In this document: positions 43,870 through 54,969 of the stretch, one piece after another
Layout: each line of letters opens with the position of its first letter
Numbering within the stretch: position 1 is the stretch's first letter
Assembly (NCBI RefSeq): GCF_039555335.1
Contig: NC_092628.1
Coordinates: 63,869,235 to 63,933,234, forward strand
Source: Amphiura filiformis
Taxonomy: Eukaryota; Echinodermata; Ophiuroidea; Amphilepidida; Amphiuridae
DNA length: 64,000 nucleotides
Direction of reading: 5' to 3'
The notes under the pieces: model-generated
Databases searched by the model: none
Told to the model about the DNA's origin: nothing
Seen by the model: the letters and a program-made list of their open reading frames with translations, nothing else
Position numbers and translations under genes: made by a program

Positions 43870-45820
43870 CATGACAGAGAGTAAGGTGAAGAAGAAGAAA
43901 CCGCGGCATTGAAAAGCCGACCAAGAACATGGAAATAGTGGCGGCAAGGTTTCTTTAAAACAGGTAATCTTTGGAATCCAAACAAGCCCTGTGTTGCTGA
44001 ACTTGAAGAGTGCATAATTGCACATGATGATGTTCCTGAAGATGTACCATCTTCATTAAACAATATTCAAGGTAGGCATTGCTGTTCTTTGTTCTTTAAA
44101 GTCAAGTGTAGTTGAGCTAATAATGCTAAAACGTTCCATACTGTTGAATAATTGTAATAATTAATTAGTATTATTTTCCATTATTTTTGGCTATGAAATA
44201 CTGGGAGAAATGATATGAGAATGTTTTATTTATTATCAAACAATGATTTGATTGTATTTGTAGCCTTGGTGTCAATTTGTTTAAAATTATTTAATGAGTT
44301 AAAAAAAATATTATACTTAAACTTTGTTTATCTTTAAAACTTGGTAGCTGTCCCGCGTGACTCTAGTATAAACGGGAAAATTAAACCAAGTCAGTTTTTG
44401 TCTAGATAGCATAGTGATACCTTTTATTTGTTTTTAAACACTTAAAAGTGTTTTCCATAAATAGATGATGGAAAGAAGACACAGATAACGCACCGAAGAA
44501 TCCCATGAGCTCCATTGAGCTGCGCGCAATCCGCAAACACCAGAGATCCAACCATCAAACTTAAGACCGTATACACCATGTCCTTCTGTGCAAGAGAACG
44601 AAGAAGTACCTGACAGAATTACAGGCAATTTCATAACAGATGTGACCAAATGTGAGCTCAACTTCAACCAGTGTATTCGAAGTCACCTGAAGATGTTTCC
44701 AGAATGCTCCGGTGATGTTGTTTTCGATCCGCAGTCATTTTCCACTTGGGGTTTGAGGATATGTGGATGGCTAAAATGTTCTGCAAGCTGTGGCTTCATA
44801 TCATCAGATAAAATGAAGTTTTATCAAGAAGTTCAACGTCCTGGAAGAGGGGCAAAGATAAACCAGCTGCAAGTAGTTCTTCATTCGGCAACTCTGCTGT
44901 ACGGGAAGTCTTAGCTGCGATTAAGTTACACACCATGTCCCAATGAGTCAGGTATGCAATGAAAGGCGAACAAGATCAGTGACACGTTCCACGGAATTAC
45001 CCAAGAACAGTTGCGTAAGAACAGAGAAATGGTGAGCACCGTCATGAAATTGAGGGGACGATGTGAAGGTGACACATGCGTGCCTCTAGCTGTGGCCCAA
45101 TCGGATGTGGCCTACAACAACCCCTCCTAAGGGCAGAATGTTCTCACAACCAGGGACCCAAGCCTGGGTGCCCTGTTTTGTGAGGGAGCCAGGCATGGCA
45201 AATGTACCCATTGGATTTCAAACACGAAGCAAATTGTGCAGCTGTCCTTCTGAGAGAAATGACGAAGGTCACACCATGAAGATACATAAGGACAGATGCG
45301 GAATGAACTTTCCAGCCGACCAGGCAATGGGCAATGTTGAATATGCTTTGGGTAAAGACTTGGCAAAGGAATTGATGGAGGGAGAATCGATACTAGGAGT
45401 TAGCACATTATTGACCGATAGTGATTCTCACCTCCACAAAGACATGAGAGAGGTCATGGAGTCGCACAGAGTAGAAACCGATAAGGGGAATTGCACCAGA
45501 CACATCACGAGGTCAATCAGCAGGAATATCCGAAGGGGAACTCTGAGCCCGAACTCAGAGTGACAGATGCCTGCATGGGGAAGGGAAAACAGCTCAAGAA
45601 AAAGGTCGCAATAAAGCAACACTGGCTAATTTCATCGAGCGACGCTGCTCGATGGAATTTCGGGCAGCACATCGAAGACACGGCGAGAATGGTAGAGACT
45701 TGCAAGCTTGCGAAGATAGGGATCTTAGGGTGTATACATGGTCATCCTGACATATGTCGACAATCCTCTCTCATGTGTGGTGCCCACAGGTGGAAAAGTG
45801 GAAACCATTCAAGGGGGTAG
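43870..45820 (+). pseudogene. Mutator-like transposase relic, frameshifted
   Basis: Consecutive frames read a basic start (43880-43945), an acidic segment to 44072 before a GTAGGC donor-like site, then after 44464 the N-terminal zinc region (LNFNQCIRSHL...C.GW..CSASCGF, to about 44900). A piece with GMQ and RNREMVSTVMKLRGRC (about 44940-45120) follows, then the core HTMKIHKDRCGMNFP, TDSDSHLH (candidate catalytic Asp) and GNCTRHITRSISRNIRRG, and finally an ICRQSSLMCGAHRW box near 45750-45810. The order and motifs are those of the animal Mutator-like transposase domain. Several frameshifts and stops make it inactive. Confidence 0.7.
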
Positions 45821-46160
45821 TGGAGCCAGAAGTTGAAGAACATGACATTGCTGACGACCCTCCTTTAGTTACAGAACCAGCTGACTTGACAGAGGAACTT
45901 AAATTTTCAGTTGCTATTTTTATTGCCAAGCTCAAATCGACAAATACCCCTTATAGCACTATTCAAACTATAATAAAACATGTTAGTGATATGGTTGCAA
46001 GTATCCTTTCACATGTGAAAGATCAAGTAGCATTTAGTGTAAAAACAGTTTTGAATGAAGTACTAGGTAGCAGAGAAGGGATTGATGACCAGTGCAGGGA
46101 GCCGGGGGGGGCACTTCAATTTGAAATGGATATAGGTGTAGGGCTGGCACTTTCACGGTA
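45780..46160 (+). CDS. Unrecognised exon-like frame between the transposase relic and the THAP exon
   Basis: The frame encodes an acidic segment followed by a helical stretch (LKFSVAIFIAKLKST... IIKHVSDMVASILSHVKDQV). Its composition and hydrophobic spacing look coding, and similar helical segments accompany transposon-derived proteins in other invertebrate genomes. A donor is not obvious, and the frame runs into a G run near 46106. I cannot name a function. Confidence 0.4.
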
Positions 46161-46204
46161 AGGGACATTCAGTGATAGCAAAATGTACAAAATATTTGAT
46201 ACAG

Positions 46205-46415
46205 GTTCCCTCACTCTCAACCAGAGAGACTCGAGAAATGGAAAGTAAACATGAAAAGACAAAACTTGAAGGGGAAAGTCTGGGAGTCTAGCAAGACAGC
46301 GGTACTGTGTTCCCAGCATTTCCTAGAGGAACACTTCGACAGGACTGGACAGACTGCTCGTCTACGCCCCACTGCTGAGCCAACAATATTTTCTTTTCCA
46401 TCTCATCTGCAAAAG
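46205..46415 (+). CDS. THAP zinc-finger exon (second half of the domain)
   Basis: The acceptor is 'atttgatacag' and the donor is AAG|GTATGT. The 211-bp exon reads [12 protein letters not shown], then [37 protein letters not shown]. The second Cys/His pair (C-x2-H), the conserved Trp and the PTIF-x-FP close are diagnostic for THAP domains. The first exon, with the C-x(2-4)-C pair, was not found nearby. It may belong to a transposon-derived gene or be a stranded exon. Confidence 0.8.
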
Positions 46416-46859
46416 GTATGTATGAGTTTATAGCAATGACAAAGTTGAGGTTTTCAATACACTTAATTATTGCTTGCAACTCTTTACATTTTAAATTTGA
46501 ATTGGGTCTAGAATTGAACAGTATGCCCAAGTTTAAGTGTATATCTTTAATCTTGTTTTAAAAACACAAATAATTTCAAGGATACCAATATATCCTCATA
46601 GTTCATAGAATTTATGAATTTATTCTTGGGCTTTCACTGACATTCTAGTTCCTGTGTGCATGTTTGTGAAGTCCCGGTTTTCACATAGTTGTGTTTTTGA
46701 TTGTTTTTTGTTTGTAAGCAAATTTATCTTTCATATTTGCTATTCCATTCTATGCTAATAATGAATCCTGAACTATGTTGTTCTTACAAGATGCTGCATG
46801 GCTTTTTTGTTGTTGTTTGTGTTTTGTTTTTCTTCTTTTTTGTGTATTTTCTTTGAACT

Positions 46860-47090
46860 GCGGTAATGTTTTCACCCTAAAGCATCATGAAAGAATTCAT
46901 ACAGGAGACCATTCACATGTCAGGACTCTTACAGGAGACAAAAAATATAAGTGCATATTTTGTTGGGTCAAGTTTAGCCAACATAATGATCTTGCAAGGC
47001 ATGGAGTAATTCACACAAGAGCAAAATACAAGTTCAACAAATGTAAGAAAAAAATACAATACACAGAGTAACTTGAGGAGACATCAGAGA
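46860..47090 (+). pseudogene. Decayed C2H2 zinc-finger exon
   Basis: The frame shows CGNVFTLKHHERIHTGD, KYKCIFCWVKFSQHNDLARH and a broken third unit. The spacing of Cys and His and the HTGD linkers are typical of C2H2 arrays, but key residues are missing between fingers and the frame ends after a few units. The next fragment is at 47270-47330 (HRCTYCGCVFTLKHHL). Confidence 0.65.
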
Positions 47091-47391
47091 CTTCATACAG
47101 GTGACCAAATATAAAAAATACCATAATTTAAGTAAAATAATGGGCAAACCTAGACCATGGTTTTCTTGTGATTCAAATTTCAACAAGTTCTATTTACTTT
47201 TTTCCCTCCCATCTAAAGTTCTATTTACTTTTTTCCCTCCCATCTAATTACAGATGATGAAGATGACCTGCTAGTGCATAGATGTACCTACTGTGGGTGT
47301 GTTTTCACCCTGAAGCATCACCTGAATTGGACACTTGTCCTCGGGACTTTGGAGGAGCAAGTCTTATTATTTACACTAAATACTGTATTAT

Positions 47392-47900
47392 TTCTCAACT
47401 TGGAACCACTTTAATGCATTATTTGATTATTTTCCATTTCTACTATTTATCATTTGAATCAATTCTTTATTTATCATTATTCTATCATCACTTTTATATT
47501 GGAAAGTCTTCCATTTCTGTCTCTAGGCAATCGTTGCAAGCCAACTTACACCCTTATAATTTACTTACTGTTTACTGCAGATCCTTAGAACATTCAATTT
47601 AATCCTGATTAATTTCAATACAGCTGATGGTGAGGAACAAGTTGCCATATGGCTGCAGAAACTCCAAGCCCCTGGACAACTCTCACAAACAACAAGAACC
47701 ATAGACGCTCTCAGCAAGGAGCTAGCTCCTATGATCAGTGATCAGAATGCTGCTCAGATTGACAAATACTGTGGTGAGTTGATGACATCATTCTATACTA
47801 TCATGATAATATTGAAGTTGCAGCTGATAACTTGTTATCCTAAATGTGTTTAATTGTTAATTTGTTTGAACCTGAAATGTTGGCATTATATTTATGTTGT
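47392..47900 (+). repeat. Segmental duplicate D1, copy 1
   Basis: Blocks such as 'attttccatttctactattt', 'catcacttttatattg' and the 'DGEEQV' exon tail are repeated at 56455-56970 in the same order. Confidence 0.65.
47624..47772 (+). CDS. Exon of an unrecognised gene family ('DGEEQV' exon), copy 1
   Basis: The acceptor is 'tttcaatacag' and the donor is G|GTGAGT. It reads DGEEQVAIWLQKLQAP, ...TIDALSKELAPMISD and AAQIDKYC. Cleaner than its downstream copies, it has intact splice sites at both ends. Degenerate versions occur at 48.9, 49.4, 49.9, 54.7, 55.3, 57.7, 59.9 and 61.5 kb, and the C-terminal half again at 56.68-56.80 kb. It is probably the parental exon. Confidence 0.5.
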
Positions 47901-47929
47901 TCCAACGGAATCAACTAAATTCATGTAAA

Positions 47930-48457
47930 AGACGAGAAGAAGCATGGGCAAAGAGAGAATTACAGGCTACATTAAACTTGCCAACACCACTGCCTCAATT
48001 TTCTCTAGTGAAGAAAGGTATGCGTAAAGCACCAGCAACAGGTGCAATACCAAGGGTGATGACCACACCATCTACAATGCTACCACAGGTGGGGTTTAAA
48101 CCACCAGTGGTACAAAGTCCGTTGCAAGAGGGGAGCTCACTTTCAGCTTTGCGTAAGGCCCACAAGAAGACGCAAGAGGTTAAATCGGATAGAAGTTCAT
48201 CAGAGCCTACATGTAAGAGAAATGAGATCCCACACAATATCACAGGTGTTGTACCCACCCCAGTCCCAGCATTTCAGCTTGGGAAGCGCTCTATCCCATT
48301 AACTTTGACATTTAACCTTATGGCTGAAGTAAGCGAGCAACAGGCAGTTAGGTTTGATGTAATTAGTTATCGCAACCCTGCAGTACTACGTCCTCATCTC
48401 AACACATACGGCCAACATTTGGGCAGATGGCACTGCCCAAATCTTCCAACACAGTGA
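47930..48457 (+). CDS. Pro/Ser-rich terminal exon after the 'DGEEQV' exon
   Basis: The frame 47930-48457 (RREEAWAKRELQATL... ending CPNLPTQ) is intact for over 500 bases, lies 160 bases after the donor of the exon at 47772, and has the Pro/Ser/Lys composition of a linker. An acceptor 'catgtaaaag' precedes it and the stop is at 48455-48457. I do not recognise a domain. It may be the 3' exon of the family whose copies fill the next 14 kb. Confidence 0.4.
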   Translation, partial: RREEAWAKRELQATLNLPTPLPQFSLVKKGMRKAPATGAIPRVMTTPSTMLPQVGFKPPVVQSPLQEGSSLSALRKAHKKTQEVKSDRSSSEPTCKRNEIPHNITGVVPTPVPAFQLGKRSIPLTLTFNLMAEVSEQQAVRFDVISYRNPAVLRPHLNTYGQHLGRWHCPNLPTQ

Positions 48458-48854
48458 AGTTAATAGCACTAAGAGCCATGAGCAGCAAGAGGAAGATGTT
48501 GGAATAGAACTCTAGGTTTTAAATATATATTTTTTTTATAATTGTAGCCTAATATTTTTCTGTACATGTATGTATTTTAGTTTATAGATTCATGCCGATT
48601 TGATTTGGTGAAAACTCATACCACTATAAAGTTGATTGTTGGTATATTTTGAGGCCAAATACCTTATATTTTGGCCACCATGATATATTTTTGAGTTTTG
48701 TAGACAAAAAACCTGGAAATTTAGACCTCTTTTTAGAACTGTTTTCATTTTGTATCTGTGACTTTGTTAAGAGTTTCAATCTTTATTATCTTTATCAAAA
48801 AAAAAAGGATATATGAGACATGTGACATATTACTTTATTACGTCAACTGTTTAC

Positions 48855-50130
48855 TGCAGATGCTTTTAAGCAGCATTCAATTTAAAAGTATTGTTTTTAA
48901 TCCTGATCAATTTCAATGGAGATACATGGTGAAGAACAAGTGACAGCATAGATGGAACAACTTCATGCAACCACTGAAAAGTGGCGTGCAAAGGGCAAGG
49001 CCCATATCAATATTCGAGCCCAGACACAATATTGTGTCTGGGCTCATAAACTCAAGGCAGGTTTCAATGCACATTGCACCTCATAGAAATGACCATATGA
49101 TTTGATGTTTCAACTGTTTCAAATCATAGTCCATGAAGACATTGTATATATCTTTGAGTTTTGTAGACAAAAAATCTGGATATTTAGACTGTTTTTTAGA
49201 ACCATTTGCATTTTGTATCAACACCTTCAACATTAAAATTTACAAGCAAAGGATTGACCAACATAAAGAAATAGAGTTTTAATCTTTATTATCTGTATAA
49301 AACAAAATAAGATATATAATGCGACATGTGACAGGTTTTCACAGATATATCACATATTACTTTATTACGTCAACTATATCTGTTTACTGCAGATGCTTAG
49401 AACATTCTATTTAAAAGTTTTGTCTTTAATCCTGGTCAATTTCAATAGAGATGGTGAAGAACAAGTGGCGTCACGGTTGGAGCAACTGTTTGCAACCACT
49501 GAAAAGTGCAAGGCCCATATCAATATTCGATACTTGACCTAATGCATCTGGGCACATAAGCTGAAGGCAGGTTTCAATAACTACACATTGCACCTCATAG
49601 AAATGACCATATGATTTGATGTTTCAACTGTTTCAAATCATAGACCTTGAAGACATTGCATATATTTTTGAGTTTTGTAGACAAAAAATCTGGAAATTTT
49701 GACTGTTTTTTAGAACCATTTTCATTTTGTATCAACAACTTCAACATTAAAATTTACGAGCAAAGGATTGACCAATATAAAGAAATAGAGTTTAAATCTT
49801 TATTATCTTTATAAAACAAAATAAGATATATAATGCGAAATGTGACAGGTATTCACAGATATATCACATATTACTTTATTACTTCAATTATTATTGTTTA
49901 CTGCAGATGCTTAAAGCATTCAATTTAAAAGTATTGTCTTTAATCCTGATCAATTTCAATAGAGATGGTGAAGAACAAGTGACAGCATGGTTGGAGGAAC
50001 TGTTCGCAACCACTGAGAAGTGGCGTGCAAAGCGCTCATAAACTCAAGGCGGGTTTCATTAACTACACATTGCACCTCATGTAGACAAATGACCATGATG
50101 TTTCAACTGTGTCAAATCATAGACCATGAA
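48855..50130 (+). repeat. Three tandem degenerate copies of the 'DGEEQV' exon block
   Basis: The three copies (about 48855-49105, 49390-49640, 49900-50130) each carry 'tttactgcagatgctta', 'tcctgatcaatttcaat', 'gagatggtgaagaacaagtg' or its variants, and 'gcacctcatagaaatgacca'. Spacing is about 520 bp for the first two steps. Stops and frameshifts rule out a continuous protein. Confidence 0.8.
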
Positions 50131-50410
50131 TAAATTCTGTAATCATACAAAGTCTTTCAGATATAAAAAATATGAGAAAGAGACCGAACTTTCCAAACAT
50201 GTTAGGAATCTTAAAAGAAACAATTCCAATTATGAAATTAATTGGGAAATAATGAAACGATCAAACACCAAGAGACGCAAATCTGGACAACGTAACCTTT
50301 GCCTAGAGGAAAAACTTTCTATTCTCAAAATCGTCTGAAGAAACCCTCTTAAACAAAAGATCCAAACTTATTTCAAAATGTAGTCACACAAGAATTAAAA
50401 AGAAGTAGGC
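50126..50410 (+). pseudogene. Basic/coiled segment 'MNKFCNHTKSF', copy 1
   Basis: The frame starts MNKFCNHTKSFRYKKYEKET and ends GQRNLCLEEKLSILK, a Lys/Asn-rich helical segment of unknown role. Near-identical copies are at 55511-55790 and 61770-62060 and a broken one at 57939-57995. A one-base difference ends this copy early. Confidence 0.6.
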
Positions 50411-50759
50411 TCAATTAGGTTGTTGTTTCGACTTTTCATTCACTGAAATTCACTTTTCCCCCAATGCCCCCCAGAAAAATTCCTGGTGCCAACAGCCTGC
50501 CACTGATTGTGACCCATGCAGGTAATCACTTCCCCACCAATCTCTGGATAAAGTAATGCATTAAATTTTAATAAAAATATTCTGCTACAGAAAGCGTTGA
50601 AAAAATTGCCACTAAAGAAAAACTTATGGTCAATTGGTATGCCATACTATCCCCAAAGTTGTACGCTGATGATCAGATTTTGATTTACATCTTTGCAGAC
50701 AGTGGATGGTATTTTGCTAATTTGTTCATTTTTAAAAATATTTTGCAATTACTTATCAG

Positions 50760-51165
50760 ATAAAATGGATAAGATGGAGGAGCACCGCAAAGCACTGAAA
50801 ATGCTTTGCCCCATATGCGGCAAATGGTGCGTAAAGCAACCATTGGCTAAGTATTATTACAGCTATGACAAGAAGAGTTACGATGTTAGAATCAAGGACG
50901 TATATCTTAGAGATTAACTCTTGATAACCACCTAATTCATCCTAAGTACCTTTGTAAAACACGTGTCGCATCATTCAGTCGCCCAAGTTTGTCCAAGCTA
51001 GTTATGCAATGGGAGCCTCATACAGAGTCATGCGTAACATGTAATATACTGACAAGCACACAGCTGGGTGGTCGTCCACCGAAGCCACAAGTAGCTGCTA
51101 AATGCATAAAGGCAATGCAGAAGCATCAAGAAGAGATGGACAATCTCGATTCTGCACCTCTTTTT
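50760..51165 (+). pseudogene. RAG1-N-terminal-like zinc-binding segment, left copy
   Basis: Pieces in order: CPICGKWCVKQPLAKYYYSY, SYDVRIKDVYL, then after a one-base shift LIHPKYLCKT, RVASFSRPSLSKLV, MQWEPHTESCVTCNIL and GGRPPKPQ. The pattern CxxC ... HPxxLC ... WxPHxxxCxxC is that of the N-terminal zinc-binding region of RAG1 and of RAG1-like and related transposon proteins in invertebrates. Assignment is by pattern only. The right copy at 58040-58350 keeps a Val where the left copy has a stop. Confidence 0.5.
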
Positions 51166-51234
51166 AGAACAGTTTTCATTTTGTATCTGTGATACATTAA
51201 GAGCTTTAATCTTTATTATCTTTATCCAAAAAAT

Positions 51235-51420
51235 ATGAGGAGGATGACAGACGAGGCAAACCTCAGCTTCAACGAAGGCCCCCCATCTAGGATAGGAAGA
51301 AATCTATATAGGCTAATAACCGAATGTGCCCAACTTGTTACACAGTACACTTCTTGTTTTGTGACCAAAGAAGACAGTCATACTTTTTACATACGGAAGT
51401 GCATAAACAACTTGACTTGA
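51235..51420 (+). pseudogene. 'RRMTDEANLSFNEGPPSRIG' exon, left copy
   Basis: The open frame MRRMTDEANLSFNEG... ends at 51420 with ...FYIRKCINNLT. An identical protein segment is encoded at 58417-58602. It probably encodes a helical domain of the same protein family as the zinc segment upstream. Function unknown. Confidence 0.5.
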
Positions 51421-51854
51421 TTTTGGTTCATCAAATTAGGTCTGATCGGTTAATTTTAAATTTTATTCATATTTCAGTTGTCATTTTATTTTACCATTTC
51501 AAAGTCTCAGTCTGAATTATTGTTTATTAATATACGAAATGAATGATGACGATTTTGTAGTCGAAGTTTTCCTGTCTTTTCATCCACCGTTTCACATATA
51601 TAGATGGTTGATGGCGTGAAACTCAGAGTAGCACAACTCAATGAAGTAGTGCACTAAATATTATATCATTTAGCTCTACTTGTTAAAAGTATTAAGCACT
51701 TTTCTGTCTGTTAATGACAAACTTTATTATTGTAGATGGTTGATTCTATGAAATCATCTGAGATATTGTGACTTTGACATCAAATCATCATCACGCATGG
51801 ATGATCTTCCCTGTTCCCCATTTATAGTCCTTGCTTTCAAAAGTCATTCAAAAT

Positions 51855-52440
51855 ATGTCCTTTCAAAGAGAAGATAAAGAAGAAGAGCAATCCAATGAAG
51901 AACAGAATCACAGAAAAGCCAAAGAAGGACCAAAAGGAGAAGACTACTGAAACAGTTGAAAATGATGAAGAACTCAGCATTCAGGCGTCTGGCCAGGATA
52001 TGATCCCTTTAGATTTGATGTGTGAACGTGAACGGTCACCACCAAGAAAAAGAAGAAAGAGAAATGTTTCAGAATCCAGCACATCGTCATCATCATCCTA
52101 CTACTCCTCATAAAGCCTTTCACCAGCATGGTGACCTGAAAAAACATGAAAGAACTGCTTACAAAAATAATCCAATCGCAAAGATCATGAAATTCATCCA
52201 TAACCATTCAGGTGTGATATATGCTCCAAAGTATTCACACAAGAGAGCTCTCTGAGAAGATATATTGTAGAATACACACAGGAGGCAAGAGTTATTATTG
52301 TGCAACTTGTGCAAAGGCATTTCATCAACAAGGTGAGTCTACAAAATAAGAAAGAATGCACACAGAAACACCATACAAATGCAATATTATGTAGCAAAGA
52401 AGAGTATCCCACACAAAGCAATTTATCAAGACAAAAGGTG
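51855..52440 (+). pseudogene. Lys/Glu-rich linker and decayed C2H2 fingers, left copy
   Basis: The segment starts MSFQREDKEEEQSNEEQNHR, passes a Ser run with PPRKRRKRN (nuclear-localisation-like), then decayed fingers (KVFTQE, HTGG-like, CATCAKAFHQQG). Relative to the right copy (58881-59640) it lacks about 130 bases of the Lys/Glu-rich part. Confidence 0.6.
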
Positions 52441-52933
52441 AAGCAAGATCATTAATCCTCTCTACAAATTTTAACTTTTTTCCCTCCCAGCTACTTACAG
52501 ATATAATAAAGCTGCATCTATTTAAGGAGGGAGCTTCTCAGCCTCAGAGACTACATGTACGTAAGTGCATGTACTGTAAAGTTATGAGCAAAGGATTATC
52601 TTTACAAAACAAAATAGGATATAATTAGGGGGGTGTGATAATTCAAAATTTTTCTGGGGCCCCCCTGAAAATATGTAGTAGACCCTCCTAAACAAGAATA
52701 TAACAATCAAAATTAAATTTGAGAAGGGTAATCCCCCTGTACATACCCTCTGAAAGTTTTTAAATAAGGTTGCCGAATTCGGAAGACTTGCACAGTGTAT
52801 TACTATAGGGATATATTGTAAAGTTATGAAAAGCAAAATACTAGCTCATCAAATGTAATTATTTTCATTGCTTGCTGAATACTATATCAAAATTAACATT
52901 TTTAAATTGTTTCCAATTACCATGGTTACTTTG

Positions 52934-53170
52934 TCATGAATAGCGGGAAACAATTAGGGCCCTTTTGGACAGATCAAGCTCCAAATATGACAACTTCACA
53001 TGTGAGACCTGGATAGGCGGAAATGCAGTTACAATGATCCGGAATAGTGAATTCGCAGCTTCATTGAATTCACTCATAGACACGTTTCCTTTTGATGTCA
53101 AATTGCTGAGATAGAGCTTTAATGTTTTAGTATAGGCTTCTGCAGGAAGCTTTTTTGTGATCCTTGAAGC
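52934..53170 (-). CDS. Coding-like exon in the 2-kb transposon, part 2
   Basis: Minus strand, after an acceptor 'attgaccttttcag': ASRITKKLPAEAYTKTLKLY, then MSEFNEAANSLFRIIVTAF, VSHVKLSYLELDLSKRALIV, ending RYS and a stop at 52934-52936. This is a shift away from part 1, so a splice or a decay event separates them. Function not recognised. Confidence 0.4.
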   Translation of the reverse strand, partial: ASRITKKLPAEAYTKTLKLYLSNLTSKGNVSMSEFNEAANSLFRIIVTAFPPIQVSHVKLSYLELDLSKRALIVSRYS

Positions 53171-53189
53171 CTGAAAAGGTCAATATTTT

Positions 53190-53366
53190 TTGGAAGTGAT
53201 AATGAGGTGTCCCAAGCATCAGCATCAAGATTGTGAACTATTAACAGTGCTCTATCCAGCTTCTTTATGTCCATTTGAGAAAGAGCATTCATATTTCCTT
53301 TCTGCTCCTCCTCAGAAACAAATTGCAATGCTGGTTCATTCACATTCAGAAGGGTCTCAGGGTCAG
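53190..53366 (-). CDS. Coding-like exon in the 2-kb transposon, part 1
   Basis: Minus strand, after an acceptor 'gatcttcttacag' (53367-53379): LTLRPF... in one frame, or in the better frame ADPETLLNVNEPALQFVSEEEQ, ALSQMDIKKLDRALLIVHNL and DADAWDTSLSL. Composition and hydrophobic spacing look like real protein. No motif recognised. It may be a transposase fragment or captured host exon. Confidence 0.35.
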
Positions 53367-54969
53367 CTGTAAGAAGATCTTGATATAGACATTGGAAGGA
53401 TGGGATTTGGAATATATTGGAAGACAACAAGATCCAGCCCCGGCAAAGCTCCTACACAGTACAAGACTTTCAAAAGAGCAAATGTCATAAAACATAATAA
53501 TTTGATAAAACATCTCACAATGCATGCTAAACATGTTTAACTTCTGCAAGAACATTGCTTCATTTTCTGTTTTGATGGTATAAAGTAATGGCACATGTCA
53601 GAGTTAGTCTGTTAGACTGTTCTTTCTTCAAGCTCACTGACTAATAATCATGATAATATTCTGCTTTGGCGCCATGTAAACTTAAAATTATCTGGCCTTA
53701 TTTGGTCGAAATCATAATATCAATAATGCAATCAACGACTTATTCTGTCGTGCTTGAGCTGGAAGATGTGGTAGCATTCACTAAAAATCTAGAATAAATC
53801 TTATCCCTGCCAATGTTATCTCAGCCCAATGTCTAGTCAGAATTCTGTTGAACATCAGCGGTGGATGTTCAATAGGCCTAGCTTTTAATAGCGTTCCGAT
53901 TGCAGCTTCTCGCCACATCAAACTCTTCGACACCAAAGTTGTGAACTGTCTGATTGGACGATCCGATGTTATGTTACGTTATTCTGGTGTAGCGCGGGTT
54001 ACCTTAAAGGCATATTCGGTGATTCTAGCAATCCTCAATTTGCATTTTCAAATTAGACACAATTTAATTAATGTGCATCTGCAATGCTCCTAAGAACACT
54101 ACCAGTATGTGAAATAAAATATCACATCCGATAATATTATTTTTATGCAAAAGTTGCTATAATTTCCAAACAATTCAACCTAAACCCTTTTGGAAAATGT
54201 GAAACTTACAAAAAGAGCTTAGCCACTATTTGATGCATAAAATTTAGATTTTGCCACCACCCAGACTTTGGAGCGCTGAATATGGCTTTAATTGATCCAT
54301 TAACCAATCAATTTATTGATTAATTGATTACTAATCGATCAGTCAACTTGCAAAACCATAGACAATTGGCTGCTAGTACTAATAAATCCCAAATCACAGT
54401 AGTAAATTGCTTGATATACAGGTATATACACGAACAACACCAATTTATGTCGCCTGCTGCCTGAAACCTGCCGAATTCGGAAACCTTGTCATCAAAACTT
54501 TCAAGGGGCATGTACAGGGGGGTTATGCAACTTTTTTTGGAAAAATTCTTTTATATTCTTGATTTGTATTGGGGATACCATATTTTGAAGGGGGTCTCAC
54601 ATTAAAAAGTCAAATTTTGCAAAATAAAACACCCCCCTAATATAATGCAACATGTGAAGGATTTTCACAGATCATATCACATATTACTTTAAATTTCCTC
54701 AATTATTACTGTTTACTACAGATGCTTACAGCATTTAATTAAAAAGTTTTGTTTTAATCCTGATCAATTTCAATAGAGATAGTGAGGAACGAGTAGCCAT
54801 ATATGGCTGCAAAAGCTGCAACTTGCAAGAAAGAACTGAAAAGTGGTGGTTGAAGGGTAGGGCCCACATCAACATCAGATATTTAAGCATAGTTGTCATC
54901 TATAAGTACAGCTGGCTGGACTATAATTCTACCACTAGTATAAACATCTCTTCATCCCATTTCTTCTCA

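Larger units (their letters stand above)
52625..54640 (-). mobile_element. 2,016-bp inverted-repeat DNA transposon with defined empty site
   Basis: The ends are TTAGGGGGGTGT on both sides in inverted orientation. Similarity extends inward for about 190 bp, including 'cccctgtacat' and 'ttgccgaattcgg' against its inverted partner. The 5-bp direct repeat TATAA flanks it (52620-52624 and 54641-54645). The right segmental copy has the unoccupied site 'aagatataaaatgag' near 59788-59803. The minus strand carries a coding-like segment (separate entries). I cannot assign the superfamily. Confidence 0.85.
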
